Origin: Bettongia penicillata ogilbyi
Lineage: Eukaryota > Chordata > Mammalia > Diprotodontia > Potoroidae
Direction of reading: 5' to 3'
Assembly (NCBI GenBank): GCA_023548195.1
Contig: JAJHZJ010000532.1
Span: 62,001-126,000, forward strand
DNA: 64,000 nucleotides
Shown piece after piece: positions 11,530 through 23,254 of this stretch. How positions within the stretch are numbered: position 1 is the stretch's first letter; every line of letters starts with the position of its first letter. The notes under the pieces are model-generated. The model saw nothing but the letters and a program-made list of their open reading frames with translations. It was not told the origin of the DNA and searched no databases. The position numbers were made by a program, and so were the translations under genes.

Positions 11530-12765
11530 TGAATAAGGGAAGTCCAAGCAAGACAGAGAACATTACAAAATGTAAAATGGATAATTTTGATTTCATGAAA
11601 TTTGCCCAGAAAACCAGTGTAGCCAAGATTAGAAGAAAGTAGGGAAATTGGGAAAAAGTTGATATAGCAAATTTTCAAGTATATTGAGCTCAGTTTTCAA
11701 ATACATAGAGAACTGAGTCAAATTTATGAGAACACAAGTCATTCCTCAATTGATAAATGGTCAAAGGATATGAATAGTTTTCAGAAAGGGAAATTAAAGC
11801 TATATACATGAAAAAATGCACTAAATCACTCTTGATTAGAGAAATTCAAATTAAAACAAGTCTGAGATACCTACCTTATATCTATCAGATTGCTCATATG
11901 ACAAAAAAAGAAAATGACAAGTGGGGGGAATGTAGAAAAATTGGGGTACTTACTTAATGCAGTGTTAGTGGAATTGTAAACTGATCCAACCATTCTGGAG
12001 AGCAATTTGAAACTATGACCAAAGAGCTATAAAACTGTGCAATACCCCTACCAGGTCTGTATCCCAAAGGAATTAAAGAAAAGGGAAAAGGACCTATATG
12101 GACAAAAATATTTACAGAAGTTCTTTTTGTAGTGACAAAGAATTGGAAATTGAGGGGAAAGTCATCAATTAGGGGAATGGTCATGGAATACTGTTGTGTT
12201 AAAAGAAATGACCAGCAGGATGGTTTAAGAAAAACCTGGAAAAACTTACATTAACTGATGCAGGATCAAGTGAGCAGAATCAGGAGACTGCCAATGAGTT
12301 ACCTATTCTCAACAATGTAATAATCCAGGACAATTTTGAAGGACTTGTGATGAAAAGTGTTATCTACCTCCAGAGAAAGAGCTAATGGAATCTGATGGCA
12401 GATTGAAGTGTCCTTCCTTCCTTCCTTCCTTAACTTCCTTCCTTCCTTCCTTCCTTCCTTCCTTCCTTCCTTCCTTCCTTCCTTCCTTCCTTCCTTCCTT
12501 CCTTCCTTCCTTCCTTCCCTCCTTCCTTCCCTCCTTCCTTCCCTCCTTCCTTCCTTCCTTCCTTCTTTCTTTCTTTCTTTCTTTTCTTCCTTCTTTTTTT
12601 CTTCCTTTCACAATGTGGCTAATAAAGAAATGTGCTTGACTTCACATATGTAGCCTATATCAAATTGCTTGCCTTCTCAAGGGGTGGGGTGGGGGGACTG
12701 GAGGAAGGAAGGGAGGGAATTGGAATTCAAAATTTTAAAAAAACTAATGTTAAAAATAGTTTTTT
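11530..12765 (+). mobile_element. L1 3' end (end of ORF2 plus 3' UTR), + strand
   Basis: Decayed ORF2 C-terminal sequence: cattcctcaattgataaatgg, cacttgattagagaaattc-like, gtaaactgatccaaccattctgg, gtcatggaatactgttgtg. The 3' UTR is interrupted by a CCTT expansion and resumes with atatcaaattgcttgccttc and ggaattcaaaattttaaaa. The matching tail appears again at about 13875-13955, after an inserted element. Confidence 0.8.
12412..12597 (+). repeat. (CCTT)n microsatellite inside an L1 3' UTR
   Basis: About 185 bp of CTTC units with a few CCCT and TTCT variants. It sits in the middle of the L1 3' UTR, which resumes at about 12605. Confidence 0.95.
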
Positions 12766-13874
12766 CTTTTTTTATTAAATTATTTTATTTGTTTTCAGTG
12801 TTCTACAATCACTTCCATATATCTTCGATTTTTTCCCCTCCCTCCTACTTCCCCCTTCCCTTCCCACTTCCTCCCTAAGTTGGTGTACAATCTTATAGAG
12901 GTTCTACACATACATTCCTAAATACATTTTCACCTTAATCGTGTTACATAAAAGAATTAAAATGAATGGGAGAAATCATACAACAAAACCAAATATAATA
13001 CAAAAGAAAATGGTCTGCTTCATTCTGCAATCCAGTTCCATAGTTCCATCTGGATGTGGAAGGCATTTTGCCTCAAGAATCCATTGGGAATTGTTTAAGT
13101 CCTTGCATTACAATGAAGTACTAAGTCAACCAGAAAAATTCCTCACACACTGTGATTGTTGCTGTGTACAAAGTTCTCCTGGTTCTGCTCTTTTCACTCA
13201 GAATCAGTTCATAGAAGTCTTCCCAGGCCTCTCTGAAGTCTTCCTGTTCATCGTTTCTCATAGCACAATAGTATTCCATTACGTTCACGTACCATAACTT
13301 GTTCAGTCATTCCTCAATTGATGGTCATCCCCTTGCTTTCCAATTTTTGGCCACCAAAAAGAGAAGTGCTATAAATTTTTTGTGCATGTGGGACCCTTTC
13401 CCATTTCTACGGTCACTTTGGGATAGAGTCCCAGAAGCGATATTGCGGGGTCAAAGGGTATGCACATTTTTGTAGTCCTTTCATCAATAGTTTCAAACTG
13501 CTCTCCAGAATGGTTAGATCAACTCCACCAACAATGAACGAGTGTTCCAACTCTCCCACATCCTCTCCAACATTTATCATCATCTTGTTCTGTCATGTTT
13601 GCCAATCTGAGAGGTGTGATGTGCTACCTCAGAGTTGTTCTGATTTGCATCTCTCTAATCAATAGTGATTTAGAGATCTTTTCATATAACTATAGCTAGC
13701 TTTAATTTCTTCCTCTAAAAACTACCTGTTCATATGCTTTGACTATTTATCAGTTGGGGAATGACATATTCTTGTACATTTGACTCAATTCTCTATATAT
13801 TTTAGAAATGAGGCTTTTATCACAGACACTAGTTGCAAAAATTCTTTCCCAGTTTTCTGCTTCCCTCCCCAAAG
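12765..13874 (-). mobile_element. 5'-truncated L1 fragment inserted in the tail of another L1
   Basis: The + strand shows the complement of an L1 3' end: a T-rich left edge (poly-A side), then the 3' UTR, then ORF2 C-terminal sequence (complement of atggaatactattgtgcta, and tcattcctcaattgatggtc, ggggtcaaagggtatgcac, ctctccagaatggttagatc). The flanking 8-mer tagttttt occurs at 12757-12764 and 13875-13882, a target-site duplication. Confidence 0.8.
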
Positions 13875-13955
13875 TAGTTTTTACATATGGTTGGAAAAAT
13901 AAAATATTTAAACATTTTTACATGTAATTGAGAAAAATATTTTAAAAAGGATAAT
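13875..13955 (+). mobile_element. Remaining L1 tail, continuation of the copy ending at 12765
   Basis: tttttacatatggttggaaaaataaaatatttaaacatttttacatg is split here into the usual marsupial L1 tail order: acatgtaattgagaaaaata then A-rich. It continues the 3' UTR broken at 12765. Confidence 0.65.
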
Positions 13956-14340
13956 ATTAGAAAAATGTACAGGCACATGTTTTTAATCCTTGCTATTGGA
14001 GGAAGCTCCCTCACTAATATGATAACTTGTGAGAGTATAACTCAAGTATATGAAGGAAATCTCTTACCTCCTTATTTGCTATGTTGTTTGATCAAATTTT
14101 TTGTACGTCCTCTGGCTGGTAAAAACAAACACATTGATGGGGCTCAATAGTTGTGGTTTTGTGGAACTGCTGAATCAGAGAGAAACTGGGAATTGTGGTA
14201 ACTTTTTTAGGAGATTTTTATGCAAGAGAGTGTTTTTCAGGAGCTATGTCTGTATCTATATATTAACATGTTATATATTTTCATAAATACTTTTCATTAT
14301 TAGAGGATAATTGTGCCAATTTTTGAACTTCCCTGTTCTT
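13956..14340. other. No feature seen
   Basis: AT-rich sequence between the L1 nest and the HAL1-like element. No coding signal. Confidence 0.5.
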
Positions 14341-15150
14341 CTTTTTTAAATTTATTTAAGTTTTCAACATTCATTTCCACAAGATTTTGAGTTTCAAATT
14401 TTCTCCCCATTTCTCCCCTCCCCTGCACCAAAATGCCAAGCATTCTAATTACCCTGATCACCAATCTGCTCTCCCTTCTAACATCCCTCCCTTTCCCTTA
14501 TCTCCATCTTCTCTTTTGTCCTGTAGGGCAAGATAAATTTCTTTACCCCATTACCTGTATTTCTTATTTCCTAGTTGTATGCAAGAACAATACTCAACAG
14601 TTCTTCATAAAACTTTGAGTTCCAACTTCTCTTGCTCCCTCCCTTCCCACCCACCCCATTGGGAAGGCAAGCAATTCAAAATATGCCATATCTATGTAGT
14701 TTTGCAAATGACTTCCATAATAGTCGTGTTGTGTAATACTAACTATATTTCCCTCCATCCTATCCTACCCCCCATTTCTTCTATTCTTTCTTTTGACCTT
14801 GTCCCTCCCCAAGAGTGTTGGCTTCTAATTGCTCCCTCCTCTTATTGACCTCCCTTCCATCATTCCACTTATCCCCTTCTCCCCCACTTTCCTGTATTGT
14901 AAGATAGGTTTTCATACCAAAATGAGTGTACATTTTATTCCTTCCTCGAGTCGAATGTAATGAGAGTAAGCTTCATGTTTTTTCTCTCACCTCCCCCCTT
15001 TTTCTCTCCACTGAAAAGTCTTTTACTTGCCTCTTTTATGAGAGATAATTTGCCGTATTCCATTTCTCCCTTTCTCCTCCCAATATATTCTTCTCTTACC
15101 CCTTAATTTCATTTTTTTAGATATGATCCCATCCTATTCAACTGACCCTG

Positions 15151-15180
15151 TACTCTCTGTCTCTCTCTCTGTCTCTCTCT

Positions 15181-15218
<38 letters not shown>
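15151..15218 (+). repeat. (CT)n-(GT)n microsatellite in the HAL1-like element
   Basis: Interrupted CT then a pure GT tract, within the 3' part of the - strand element. Confidence 0.9.
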
Positions 15219-15219
<1 letters not shown>

Positions 15220-15431
15220 ATCCCACCAACTACTCAGATACTGAAAAAAGTTTCAAGAGTTAAAAATATTGTCTTTCCATGTAGGAATGTAAACAGTTCA
15301 ACTTTAGTAAGTCCCTTGTGAATTCTCTTTCCTGTTTACCTTTTCATGCCTCTCTTGATTCTTGTGTTTGAAAGTCAAACTTTCTTTTCAGCTCTGGTCT
15401 TTTCATCCAGAATGCTTGAAAGTCCTCTATT

Positions 15432-16456
15432 TCATTGAAAGACCCTTTTTTTCCTCTGAAGTATTATACTCAGTTTTGCTGGGTAGGTGATTCTTGGTTT
15501 TAGTCCTAGTTCCTTTGACTTCTGGAATATCCTATTCCATGACCTTCTATCCCTTAATGTAGAAGCTGCTAGATCTTGTGTTATCCTGATTGTATTTCCA
15601 CAGTACTCAAATTGCTTCTTTCTAGCTGCTTGCAGTATTTTCTCCTTGACCTGGGAGCTCTGGAATTTGGCTACAATGTTCCTAGGAGTTTCTTTTTTTT
15701 TGGAATTCTTTCAGGAGGTGAGCTGTGAATTCTTTCAATATTTATTTTGCCCCCAGTTCTAGAATATCAGGGCAGTTTTCCTTGATAATTTCATGAAAGA
15801 TGATGTCTAGGCTCTTTTTGTGATCATGGCTTTCAGGTAGTCCCATAATTTTTAAATTGTCTCTCCTGGATCTATTTTCCAGGTCAGTTGTTTTTCCAAT
15901 GAGATATTTCACATTCTCTTCCATTTTTTCATTCTTTTGGTTTTGTTTTGTGATTTCTTGGTTTCTCAGAAAGTCATTAGACTCCATCTGTTCCATTCTA
16001 ATTTTTAAAGAACTATTTTCTTCAGTGAGCTTTTGAACCTCCTTTTCCATTTGACTAATTCTGCGTTTTAAAGCATTCTTCTCTTCGTTGGCTTTTTGGA
16101 CCTCTTTTGCCAATTCAGTTAGCCTATTTTTAATGGTGTTATTTTCTTCAGCATTTTTTGGGGTCTCCTTTCGCAAGTTGTTGACCCACTTTTCATGATT
16201 TTTTTGCATCTCTCTCATTTCTCTTCCCAGTTTTTCCTCCACCTCTCTCACTTGATTTTCAAAATCCTTTTTGCACTCTTCTATGCCTGAGACTATTGAA
16301 TATTTTTTTGGATGTTTGGAATACAGAAGCCTTGACTTCTATGTCTTTCCCTGATGGTAAGCATTGTTCTTCCTCATCAGAAAGGATGTTAGAAGATTTA
16401 TGTTCACCAAGAAAGTAACCTTCTATAGTCTTATTTTTCCCCCCTTTTTTGGGCAT
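15432..16456 (-). pseudogene. L1 ORF1p-like gene, frameshifted
   Basis: The intact gene would make the RNA-binding ORF1 protein of L1-type retrotransposons. The N terminus begins MPKKGGKNKTIEGYF. A long coiled coil rich in E, K, Q and N follows (in 16251-15900), then the RRM start RRDNLKIMGLPE, and in another frame the C-terminal domain with RITQDLAAST, RSWNRIFQKSKE and ITYPAKLSI, ending at a stop at 15432-15434. The total span is about 341 codons, normal for L1 ORF1. The frame changes near 16255, at a G-run near 15752 and at an A-run near 15694 (homopolymer length changes), so no full protein is made. Confidence 0.85.
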
Positions 16457-17619
16457 TTTTCCAACCAGTTACTTGACTTTTGGGTCCTTTGTCAAGAGTA
16501 GGGTATACTCTGAGGGTCTGTAAGATCTCAGTTCCTCCAAGGTGGTACAATCAAGTATGTACATTGTTCTGGGAGCAAGCAGAAATTTTTGTGCCCAAAA
16601 TCTGAGTAGCAGAGTTTCCTCTCCACAGCTACCTGGTCTCCAGTTCTGCCAGGCCAGCACTGGGGGCTAAGATTCAGATAAGCTGCAGGGGCAGGGCTGC
16701 CATTCAGTGTGAGATAAAGATCAGCTGTTCAAATCCCTCAGGAATATAAGGTGAGGGCAGGGCTGCTAGACAGGGCTAAGGTAAGAATCAACTACTCAGT
16801 GCCTCCAGGGCTTTTATGATCCAATGATGGAAGGGGGCTGCTATAGGAGCTGCTGTAGAAGCTGCTGCCACCTGCCCCATGTGGCCTCTGGCCCTAGTTA
16901 TGGGAAGGTCCTTCTCCCTTCTCAGCCAGCTGAAAAAACCCTCTCACTGACCTTTGGTGCCTGTGGGTTGAGGGATCTGCAAACCTCTTCTACCAGTACT
17001 AGGGATTCCACCCCTGCCGATTCCACCCCTGGCCCTGCTCACCTCTTCCTCCTAAGGCCACACTGTGGCCAAGGCTGGGCCAGGCTCCATTTGTAGTCTA
17101 GTGTGACAGATGTTTCCTGTCGACCTTTCAGGTTACCCTGGGCTGGAAATCTCTTCTACTCTGTTGTTCTGTGGTTTCTGCTGCTCTAGAATTTGTTGAG
17201 AGCCTTTCTTTACAGGCATTTTATGGGCTGTGAGGGAAGAGCTAGCAGTATGTGCATCTTTCTACCCCACCATCTTGGCTCTCCCCTCCTCTTCTTATTT
17301 TTTAATGAAAGTTGTATGAATATAAATCTGTTGTATCTCTTCAATTCTTAAATATAGTATATCAATATGAATGTTTTATTTATTGAAAAATTTCTTAACT
17401 TTTCAGTAAAATCTCAGTTAGTAACATTTTCCAAACTTAACTACAGTAGATGGGGAGGTATTTGGGAACTGAACAACAAATCCTTTAATTGAATATTGTG
17501 GGAATAGAATATACTGGTTCATTGAGTTCTGGATTAACTAAAGGATAGCAGAAAACCTTTGTGGTTGAAAATCACTCTACATGTTTTATTCACTTTTCTT
17601 GTCATAAATAATAAAACAA

Positions 17620-17800
17620 TGAAAGTTTGCATTCACATAATATTTAATATTCAAAATGTTTATGAAGTAAATTGTATGAGCATCCTTATCTCCATTTTAT
17701 AGATGAGAAAACTGAGGTGCAGAGAGAAAAATTTACCTGCCTTCTGAGTACATTGCTGGTAAGCAATAGAGTCAGGAATAGAGCAAATCTAGAAGAATTC
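17620..17800 (-). mobile_element. MIR-like CORE-SINE
   Basis: ttatctccattttatagatg, agaaaactgaggtgcagaga, then tgctggtaagcaatagagtc. Diverged. Confidence 0.55.
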
Positions 17801-18144
17801 TTGAATTTAGAGGTAGCTTAATACACCCTAAGCCCCAAGTCATCATGGTGTCTGCATTCATTATGGTACCCAGTATTTTTGGTGCAATCTTAGCCAAATT
17901 GGAGACAGACAGACAGAGACAGTGACAGACAAAGAGATCACAATAAGTTGGAATGAAGTCTATAGCAGTGAACTGGAGAGTTCATCATGGATAACAATGG
18001 GGGAATCCCCTAGAGTACCTGCTTCTTATCATGGTTGGACTCCCTTTCCTTTTGAAGATTTGTTCTTTACCATATTGAGCTCAGCAAAAACCTCTGTTTT
18101 GCAGGAAAACAGCCTCTTGTCCTTACCCTTCATCCTGAAGTGAG

Positions 18145-18345
18145 ATTATGCTGAAGAAAGCATATTGGATTTGACTCAGAAGATCTGGGTTTGAATCTAA
18201 CCTCTGCTCCTTACTACCTGCATGACCTTGGACATATGAGTTCAGTTCTTTGGGCTTCATTTTGTTCATCTATAAAATGAAAATTTTGGACTGAATGACC
18301 TCTGAGATCCCTTCCATCTCTACACAAATGTTCCTTTGATTCATT
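18145..18345 (+). mobile_element. THER1/MIR3-like SINE
   Basis: gaagatctgggtttgaatct, ccttactacctgcatgacct, tgaatgacctctgagatccc and ttccatctctacacaaatgt. Confidence 0.7.
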
Positions 18346-18569
18346 TCCTACTGTATTTGAAAGCTTGCCAATTTTTATGTCCTAAGGTATCATCTCTGGA
18401 CCTTCAAGATCTCTGAATCAATTTGGTTCTCAGGATTCATGGGCATTTCACAGCCATTCACTGAGTTTCTATTTCTCCTTTCCACTTCTACTACTACCAC
18501 TGACCTAGAGAGTCTAGTTCTGGTACCTCCATCCCCTTTTCCATCTCATTACAACAGGATCTGAGTTAA

Positions 18570-19420
18570 TCTACAAGTATTTACTAAGCACCACTATGCT
18601 CCAGGCACTGTGCTAAGCCCTGGGGATACAAAGGAAGGCAAAAGACAGTCCCTGCTGCCTATGAGCTCACAGTATCATGGAGAAGACACAACAACATACA
18701 AACAAGATGTAGATAGGATAAATCAGAGATAATCAACAGAGGGAAGGCACTGGCATTAAGGGGAATTGGGAAGGACTTTTTGCAGAAGGTGGAATTTTAG
18801 CTGGAACTTGGAGGAAGCCAGAGAATCCCATAGGTGAAGACAAGGGGGGCGAAAATTCATTTTGGGGCACAAATGAAAATGTCTCAGGCTGAGAGATTAA
18901 GTGTTTTCTCAAAGAACCACAAGGAGACAAGGCAGAAGGAAGGTGCTAAACGACGACAAAGATAGGAAGAGGCCAGCTCGTAAAGGACTTCAAAAGCCAA
19001 GCAGAGGACTTTATGTTTGATCCTGGAGGCAATAGGGAGCCGCTGGAGCTTATTGAGTAGGGGATGACATGGACATGGTTAGACTTATACTTCAGGAAGG
19101 TTATGCTGGTAGCTGAGTGTAGTATGGCTATGGCGATGGTCCAAGTGTGAGGCGATGAGTGTCTACTCCAGGGCAGCAGCAGAGATCAGAGGAGCAAAGA
19201 GGATGTGTATACGAGATGTTACAAGGATAGAATTCGTAGGAGTTATCCAGACATTGACTGAATGTAGGGGAGAGCAAAGAATGGTACCTAAACTGCAAGC
19301 CTAGATCCTGGGAGACTTCTAGTGTCCTCTACAAAAACATGAAAGCTAAGAAGAAGAGAGGACTGTGGGAGAAAGATGATGAGTTCAATTTTGAACATAG
19401 TGAGATTAAAATGTGTATAG
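18570..19420 (-). mobile_element. L2 LINE relic, - strand
   Basis: On the + strand it reads as antisense L2: agtatttactaagcaccact, aggcactgtgctaagccctg, then aagccaagcagaggacttta, gcaatagggagccgctggag, ggatgacatggacatggtta and gttatccagacattgactga. About 850 bp, one of the longer L2 copies here. Confidence 0.65.
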
Positions 19421-19694
19421 GATGTCTTTGGTTAACCATTGCGTGCTACCTATCTCTTCCTCCTTTCATATCTGCTCCTCCTTGCCATTGTGGTGTTTTA
19501 TTTTCCATTTGAGAGCCTAAAAATGAATTTGGCTTCTAACTTTGAGAGCTGGCTTCTAGATGCAAAGCAAATTTCTTGAGCCATAGCTAGAAGGAAGACA
19601 GCAGAGAATTAATGCTAATACTAATTGGCCATATGTGTTACAATTTGAATTTATCTGTAATGTGGTTGTGGGACAGTAGTTAGTGGTTTGGACT

Positions 19695-19760
19695 TAGAAT
19701 TGGGCTTTTCCTGGATTCCTATTGCCTCTAGGATGAAATACAAGCTACTCATTTTGACAG
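19695..19760 (+). mobile_element. L2 relic, left part of an interrupted copy
   Basis: ttcctattgcctctaggatg and aaatacaagctactcatttt match L2; the copy resumes at 20207 with ttaaaactcttcataatatg. A microsatellite and a SINE sit between. Confidence 0.6.
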
Positions 19761-19777
19761 TTAACAGGGGAAGGGGA

Positions 19778-19901
19778 TAAGCATATATATGTGTATATAT
19801 ATATATAATATATACACACATACATATATGTATATATATACACACATACATACATATGTATATATATGTATATATGTATAGGTACATCCACACCTACACA
19901 C

Positions 19902-19961
<60 letters not shown>
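19778..19961 (+). repeat. (TA/CA)n and (TAGA)n compound microsatellite
   Basis: TATATACACA variants to about 19895, then about 15 TAGA units. Lies in the gap of an L2 copy. Confidence 0.95.
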
Positions 19962-19962
<1 letters not shown>

Positions 19963-19984
19963 GTGTAGGTGCGGGGGGCACCAT

Positions 19985-20206
19985 GCTAAGCATTTTGTTA
20001 ATGTCTCATTTGATTCTCATCACAACCCTGTGAGGTAGGTGCTTTTATTATCCCCATTTTACAATTGAGAAAATTGTAGTCAACAGAGGTTAAATGACTT
20101 GCCCGGGGTCACACAGCTAGCAAATGTCTGAGGTCATATTTGAACTCAAGTCTTCTTGACCCCAGGCCCAGTCATCTGCCTAATCCACCTGTGCCACCTA
20201 GCTGCC
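19985..20206 (-). mobile_element. CORE-SINE inserted, with a microsatellite, in an L2 copy
   Basis: catttgattctcatcacaac, cctgtgaggtaggtgctttt, aatgacttgcccggggtcac, acagctagcaaatgtctgag, ctgtgccacctagctgccc. Well preserved. Confidence 0.8.
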
Positions 20207-20466
20207 CATTAAAACTCTTCATAATATGACTCCAACTCACCCTTTTTTCTTACTGTATATTATTTCCTGTCATGAACCCTACATGCAAGGCAAACTCTTC
20301 TACTTTCTATTCCCCAAACTCAGTATTTAGTCAGTCTTACTTTCCTGCATAGGTGGCCTCACATGTGTCTAATGCCCGTCTTCACTTCAGCTGCTTTTTA
20401 TAATCCCTGGTTCCTTTCAAAATTTGACTCAGGTCTGCTTTCCTTTATCCCACCTAAGTGTTAAAA

Positions 20467-20504
<38 letters not shown>

Positions 20505-20640
20505 TCCCTCCTTAAATAATCATCTAGAGCCCCCCCTTTTAAGAAAAACGTGTATCCCCCAATAGAACATAAGCTACTAATGGCAGAGTTTGCTTTGCTT
20601 TATCTTTATAAATATTCGTTGGATTGAATTGGATAGGTCT
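20207..20640 (+). mobile_element. L2 relic, right part of an interrupted copy
   Basis: Continues the L2 copy broken at 19760: ttcataatatgactccaact, ctttcaaaatttgactcagg, and the 3' end aatagaacataagctactaa ... ctttataaatattcgttgga. A CT-repeat (20472-20502) lies inside. Confidence 0.65.
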
Positions 20641-21537
20641 TTTCAATGGTTCTGTGACTGTCAGTAAATCTGGTCTATAAAGTTATAACAATATCGGCAC
20701 CATCTGCTTTTTATGTGTAAATCACTGACATGGACTTGCTGAGAGGATAGATACTGCCAAGGACACAGTTGTCACTGACCATGCGTCATAGAATCTTCCC
20801 TGCCTAACCCTTCGGTATATTCTGCTCTAAGACCTCTGGCAGTTTTCAGTACAGCCTAATGCATAACATTTCTTGACATAGGGGAATACAAACACAGACA
20901 CTCAGGGGAAGCCACTCAGAAATACTTTACCCCTAGCCCCAAGCTGTACTGTTCTGCAGTATAATGGCCTCATTGGCCTCTCTTGTTGGCTTATCCAACA
21001 AAGTCACAGTTTAAGGGCCAGTTTAAGAGCACTTGTCTCAAAACCTGGGTTCTGTCTGCTTTTATGAGCTGCCTGGATACAGCCTCATAGTGGGAGAGGG
21101 GCTGATGCCCTGCTTAGGGCTCTTCTAAGTAGTTTCTTCTTTCTTGATCCTAAAGAATAATTTTAGCCTGCTTGCCTATCTGGGTTAACCATTTATGCCC
21201 TGGGTTGCATAGAAGGAATAGGTATGAGAGCTGGGCCAGAAATCATTGGAGCCTGCAAAAATTTATGTGTCAACACTAAGCAAAGAAATGTTATCTTAAA
21301 GTTGAGGGGCCTCTGGTTTCTTATCTACAAACAATGGTTCTGTATCTGTTCCCGTTTCTAGATCGATGTTTACGACCAGGCTTGGATACCTACTCTCACA
21401 GGTAAAAATGGTAGGCATAATGATTCCGTATGGGAGAAACTACTAACCTGGGAACAGATATAGAAGCAAAGATGAGGTGAAAGCACTGGCTAGACTAATA
21501 CTGAGTCCAGATGTTGATTTTGAACACTCTCTTGCAT
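20641..21537. other. No feature seen
   Basis: Non-repetitive-looking sequence without long open frames, about 4 kb upstream of PDE8B exon 1. A regulatory role cannot be judged from one sequence. Confidence 0.5.
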
Positions 21538-21650
21538 TGGGATATAGTGGTTAAAGTCTTGAAGACAGAATATATTAGTTCAAATCCTGCCTTAGACATT
21601 AGTTGTCTGACATTGAAGGTATCACTTAATTTCTCAGAGCATCAGAGGAA
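21538..21650 (+). mobile_element. MIR-like SINE, 5' part
   Basis: gggatatagtggttaaagtc, agttcaaatcctgccttaga, cacttaatttctcagagcat. Confidence 0.55.
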
Positions 21651-21887
21651 AGGGAGGAAAAGTTGGGTGGTGTGATGTAGTACAGAGGTATCAGACATGG
21701 AGTCCATAGCACTCCTGAGTACAGACATAAGCAGATTAAAATGTACTTGGGAAATATTTAGCAAAATATTGCTAACACAATAAAGCATAGATAATATTGA
21801 TATGTGGTTTTCTGAGTCAATATGTAGCCCATAGAGATACAGACCCACAGTATAGTGTCTCATTTCTGTTTCAATTTGTCACCACTG

Positions 21888-22165
21888 GTGTGGTAGGTAA
21901 GAGCCCACCTAGAGGTCCTGAGGGTCAGGAAGACTCAGATTCTGCTGCCATCACATACTTACTGGTTGTGTGACCCTGAGAAAGTCACTTCTCTTTGTCC
22001 TGAGAATTGCCTACACTGATGAAATTGCAAGTTCTGATCAAGAAAAAAAAGTAATGTTTGGGTAAATATTAATACTTACATTAACTGTTAGTATGGTTGT
22101 AAGAAAAAATGCTCTGCAAACCTTGAAATGCTGTGCAAGTGTGAATTATTATTCCTTGTCAAAGG
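21888..22165 (+). mobile_element. MIR-like CORE-SINE, internally diverged
   Basis: gtcaggaagactcagattct, catcacatacttactggttg, tgtgaccctgagaaagtcac, and 3' tail tgctctgcaaaccttgaaat. Confidence 0.65.
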
Positions 22166-22354
22166 GCAACATGTAAGCCAGGTAACAAATTTTAACGATT
22201 TAATTCGCCAAGTTTGCCTCATTATTCTTCATGGCGTCCTTGAAAGGAGTCTACTTTCTAATTTTTCAAAACAAAAGGAGTTAAGTCTGTATGTGTTTCT
22301 GGATGACTCACAGGCCCCAGGTTCAACCCTGAAAGTCTGGTCTGTGAATTCTGC

Positions 22355-22475
22355 TTCCATTTGTTTGTAAGCTCTTTGAGAGCAAGAAGTATCTTTTACC
22401 TCCTTTTGTATCATCAGCTCTTAGCACAGTCCCTGACATACAGTAGGTGTTTAATAAATGCTATTGAGTGATTAT
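22355..22475 (+). mobile_element. L2 3' end
   Basis: gtttgtaagctctttgagag, gctcttagcacagtccctga, acatacagtaggtgtttaat and aaatgctattgagtga form the L2 3' end. Confidence 0.65.
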
Positions 22476-23254
22476 TTGTGCCATCAAAGGAACACCATTC
22501 AGGTACATGGAAAACTTGGGTTTCACTAACCCATGACACCAACTGTCATGGGCAAGTCGATTAACTCCTTTGGGGCTTCAGTTTCCTTATGCATGAGGAG
22601 CATAATACTTGCACAGCTCATTATTCCATAAGGAAAGTAGATGTAACATACTGCCTTTTCAAGAAGGGATTCAGTGCCAGTCACAAGCACAAAGAGTGAG
22701 GAGTCTTCATTTTCTGGTGTTATTAGTCACATACCATTCTTAGACAGAATAGTGCTTAAGAGTAGATAGATGGTACATATATGTGAGAGTTAGCACCATC
22801 CTATTACTGTGTCTTGCAATTTCCAGGCTGCTGTGAGGAATTCCATAAAGGATAATAACTGAAGTGGGTGTAGATACAGAACTATTGATAAGCCAGAGGA
22901 ATAATGAACTTCTATTCATATTCTATCTGGGATTCGTATAGAGACCAAGATCGCTGTAATTTGAACTATAATATTGTTCACTTTGGTCCTTAATGATTGT
23001 TAGGAAGTCTGACAGATAATCTCTGTCATATTTCAACAAAGGAACCTTATAATTTTTTAGCTTCATCCATTTAATGTCGTAGAATAAGGGAGTTTTCATG
23101 GAATTCAGGCACTTTCGTAGATTAAATATATAAGGGATTTTACTATACATTGGGAAATACAGTGTAGACTTCCATTCTGGTTAGAAAGACGAGCTGTTTA
23201 GGGGAGGTGGGGGAGAGGAAAGGGAAATTTTAAAAGGAAAAGTTGGGAGAGGTC
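22476..23254. other. Mostly no feature
   Basis: A weak MIR-like trace at 22500-22640 (ttgggtttcactaacccatg, ttcagtttccttatgcatga). Nothing else seen. Confidence 0.4.

Larger units (their letters stand above)
14345..17288 (-). mobile_element. L1-derived element with 5' UTR and ORF1 but no ORF2 (HAL1-like)
   Basis: On the - strand the 5' end is the L1-type start gagagccaagatggtgggg near 17288, followed by about 830 bp of 5' UTR, ORF1 (15432-16456), then about 1.1 kb of purine-rich 3' sequence with a CA/GA microsatellite, ending in aaataaatttaaaaaagaag near 14340. No endonuclease or reverse-transcriptase coding sequence is visible. Both flanks carry a tcttctt-type stretch (14337-14345 and about 17290-17297), a possible target duplication. 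ORF1-only L1 relatives are known in mammals as HAL1; that name is inferred from the layout. Confidence 0.7.

Noticed and set aside
12360..12653. Open frames over the CCTT array
   Set aside because: Tetranucleotide repeat read in several frames; no protein content.
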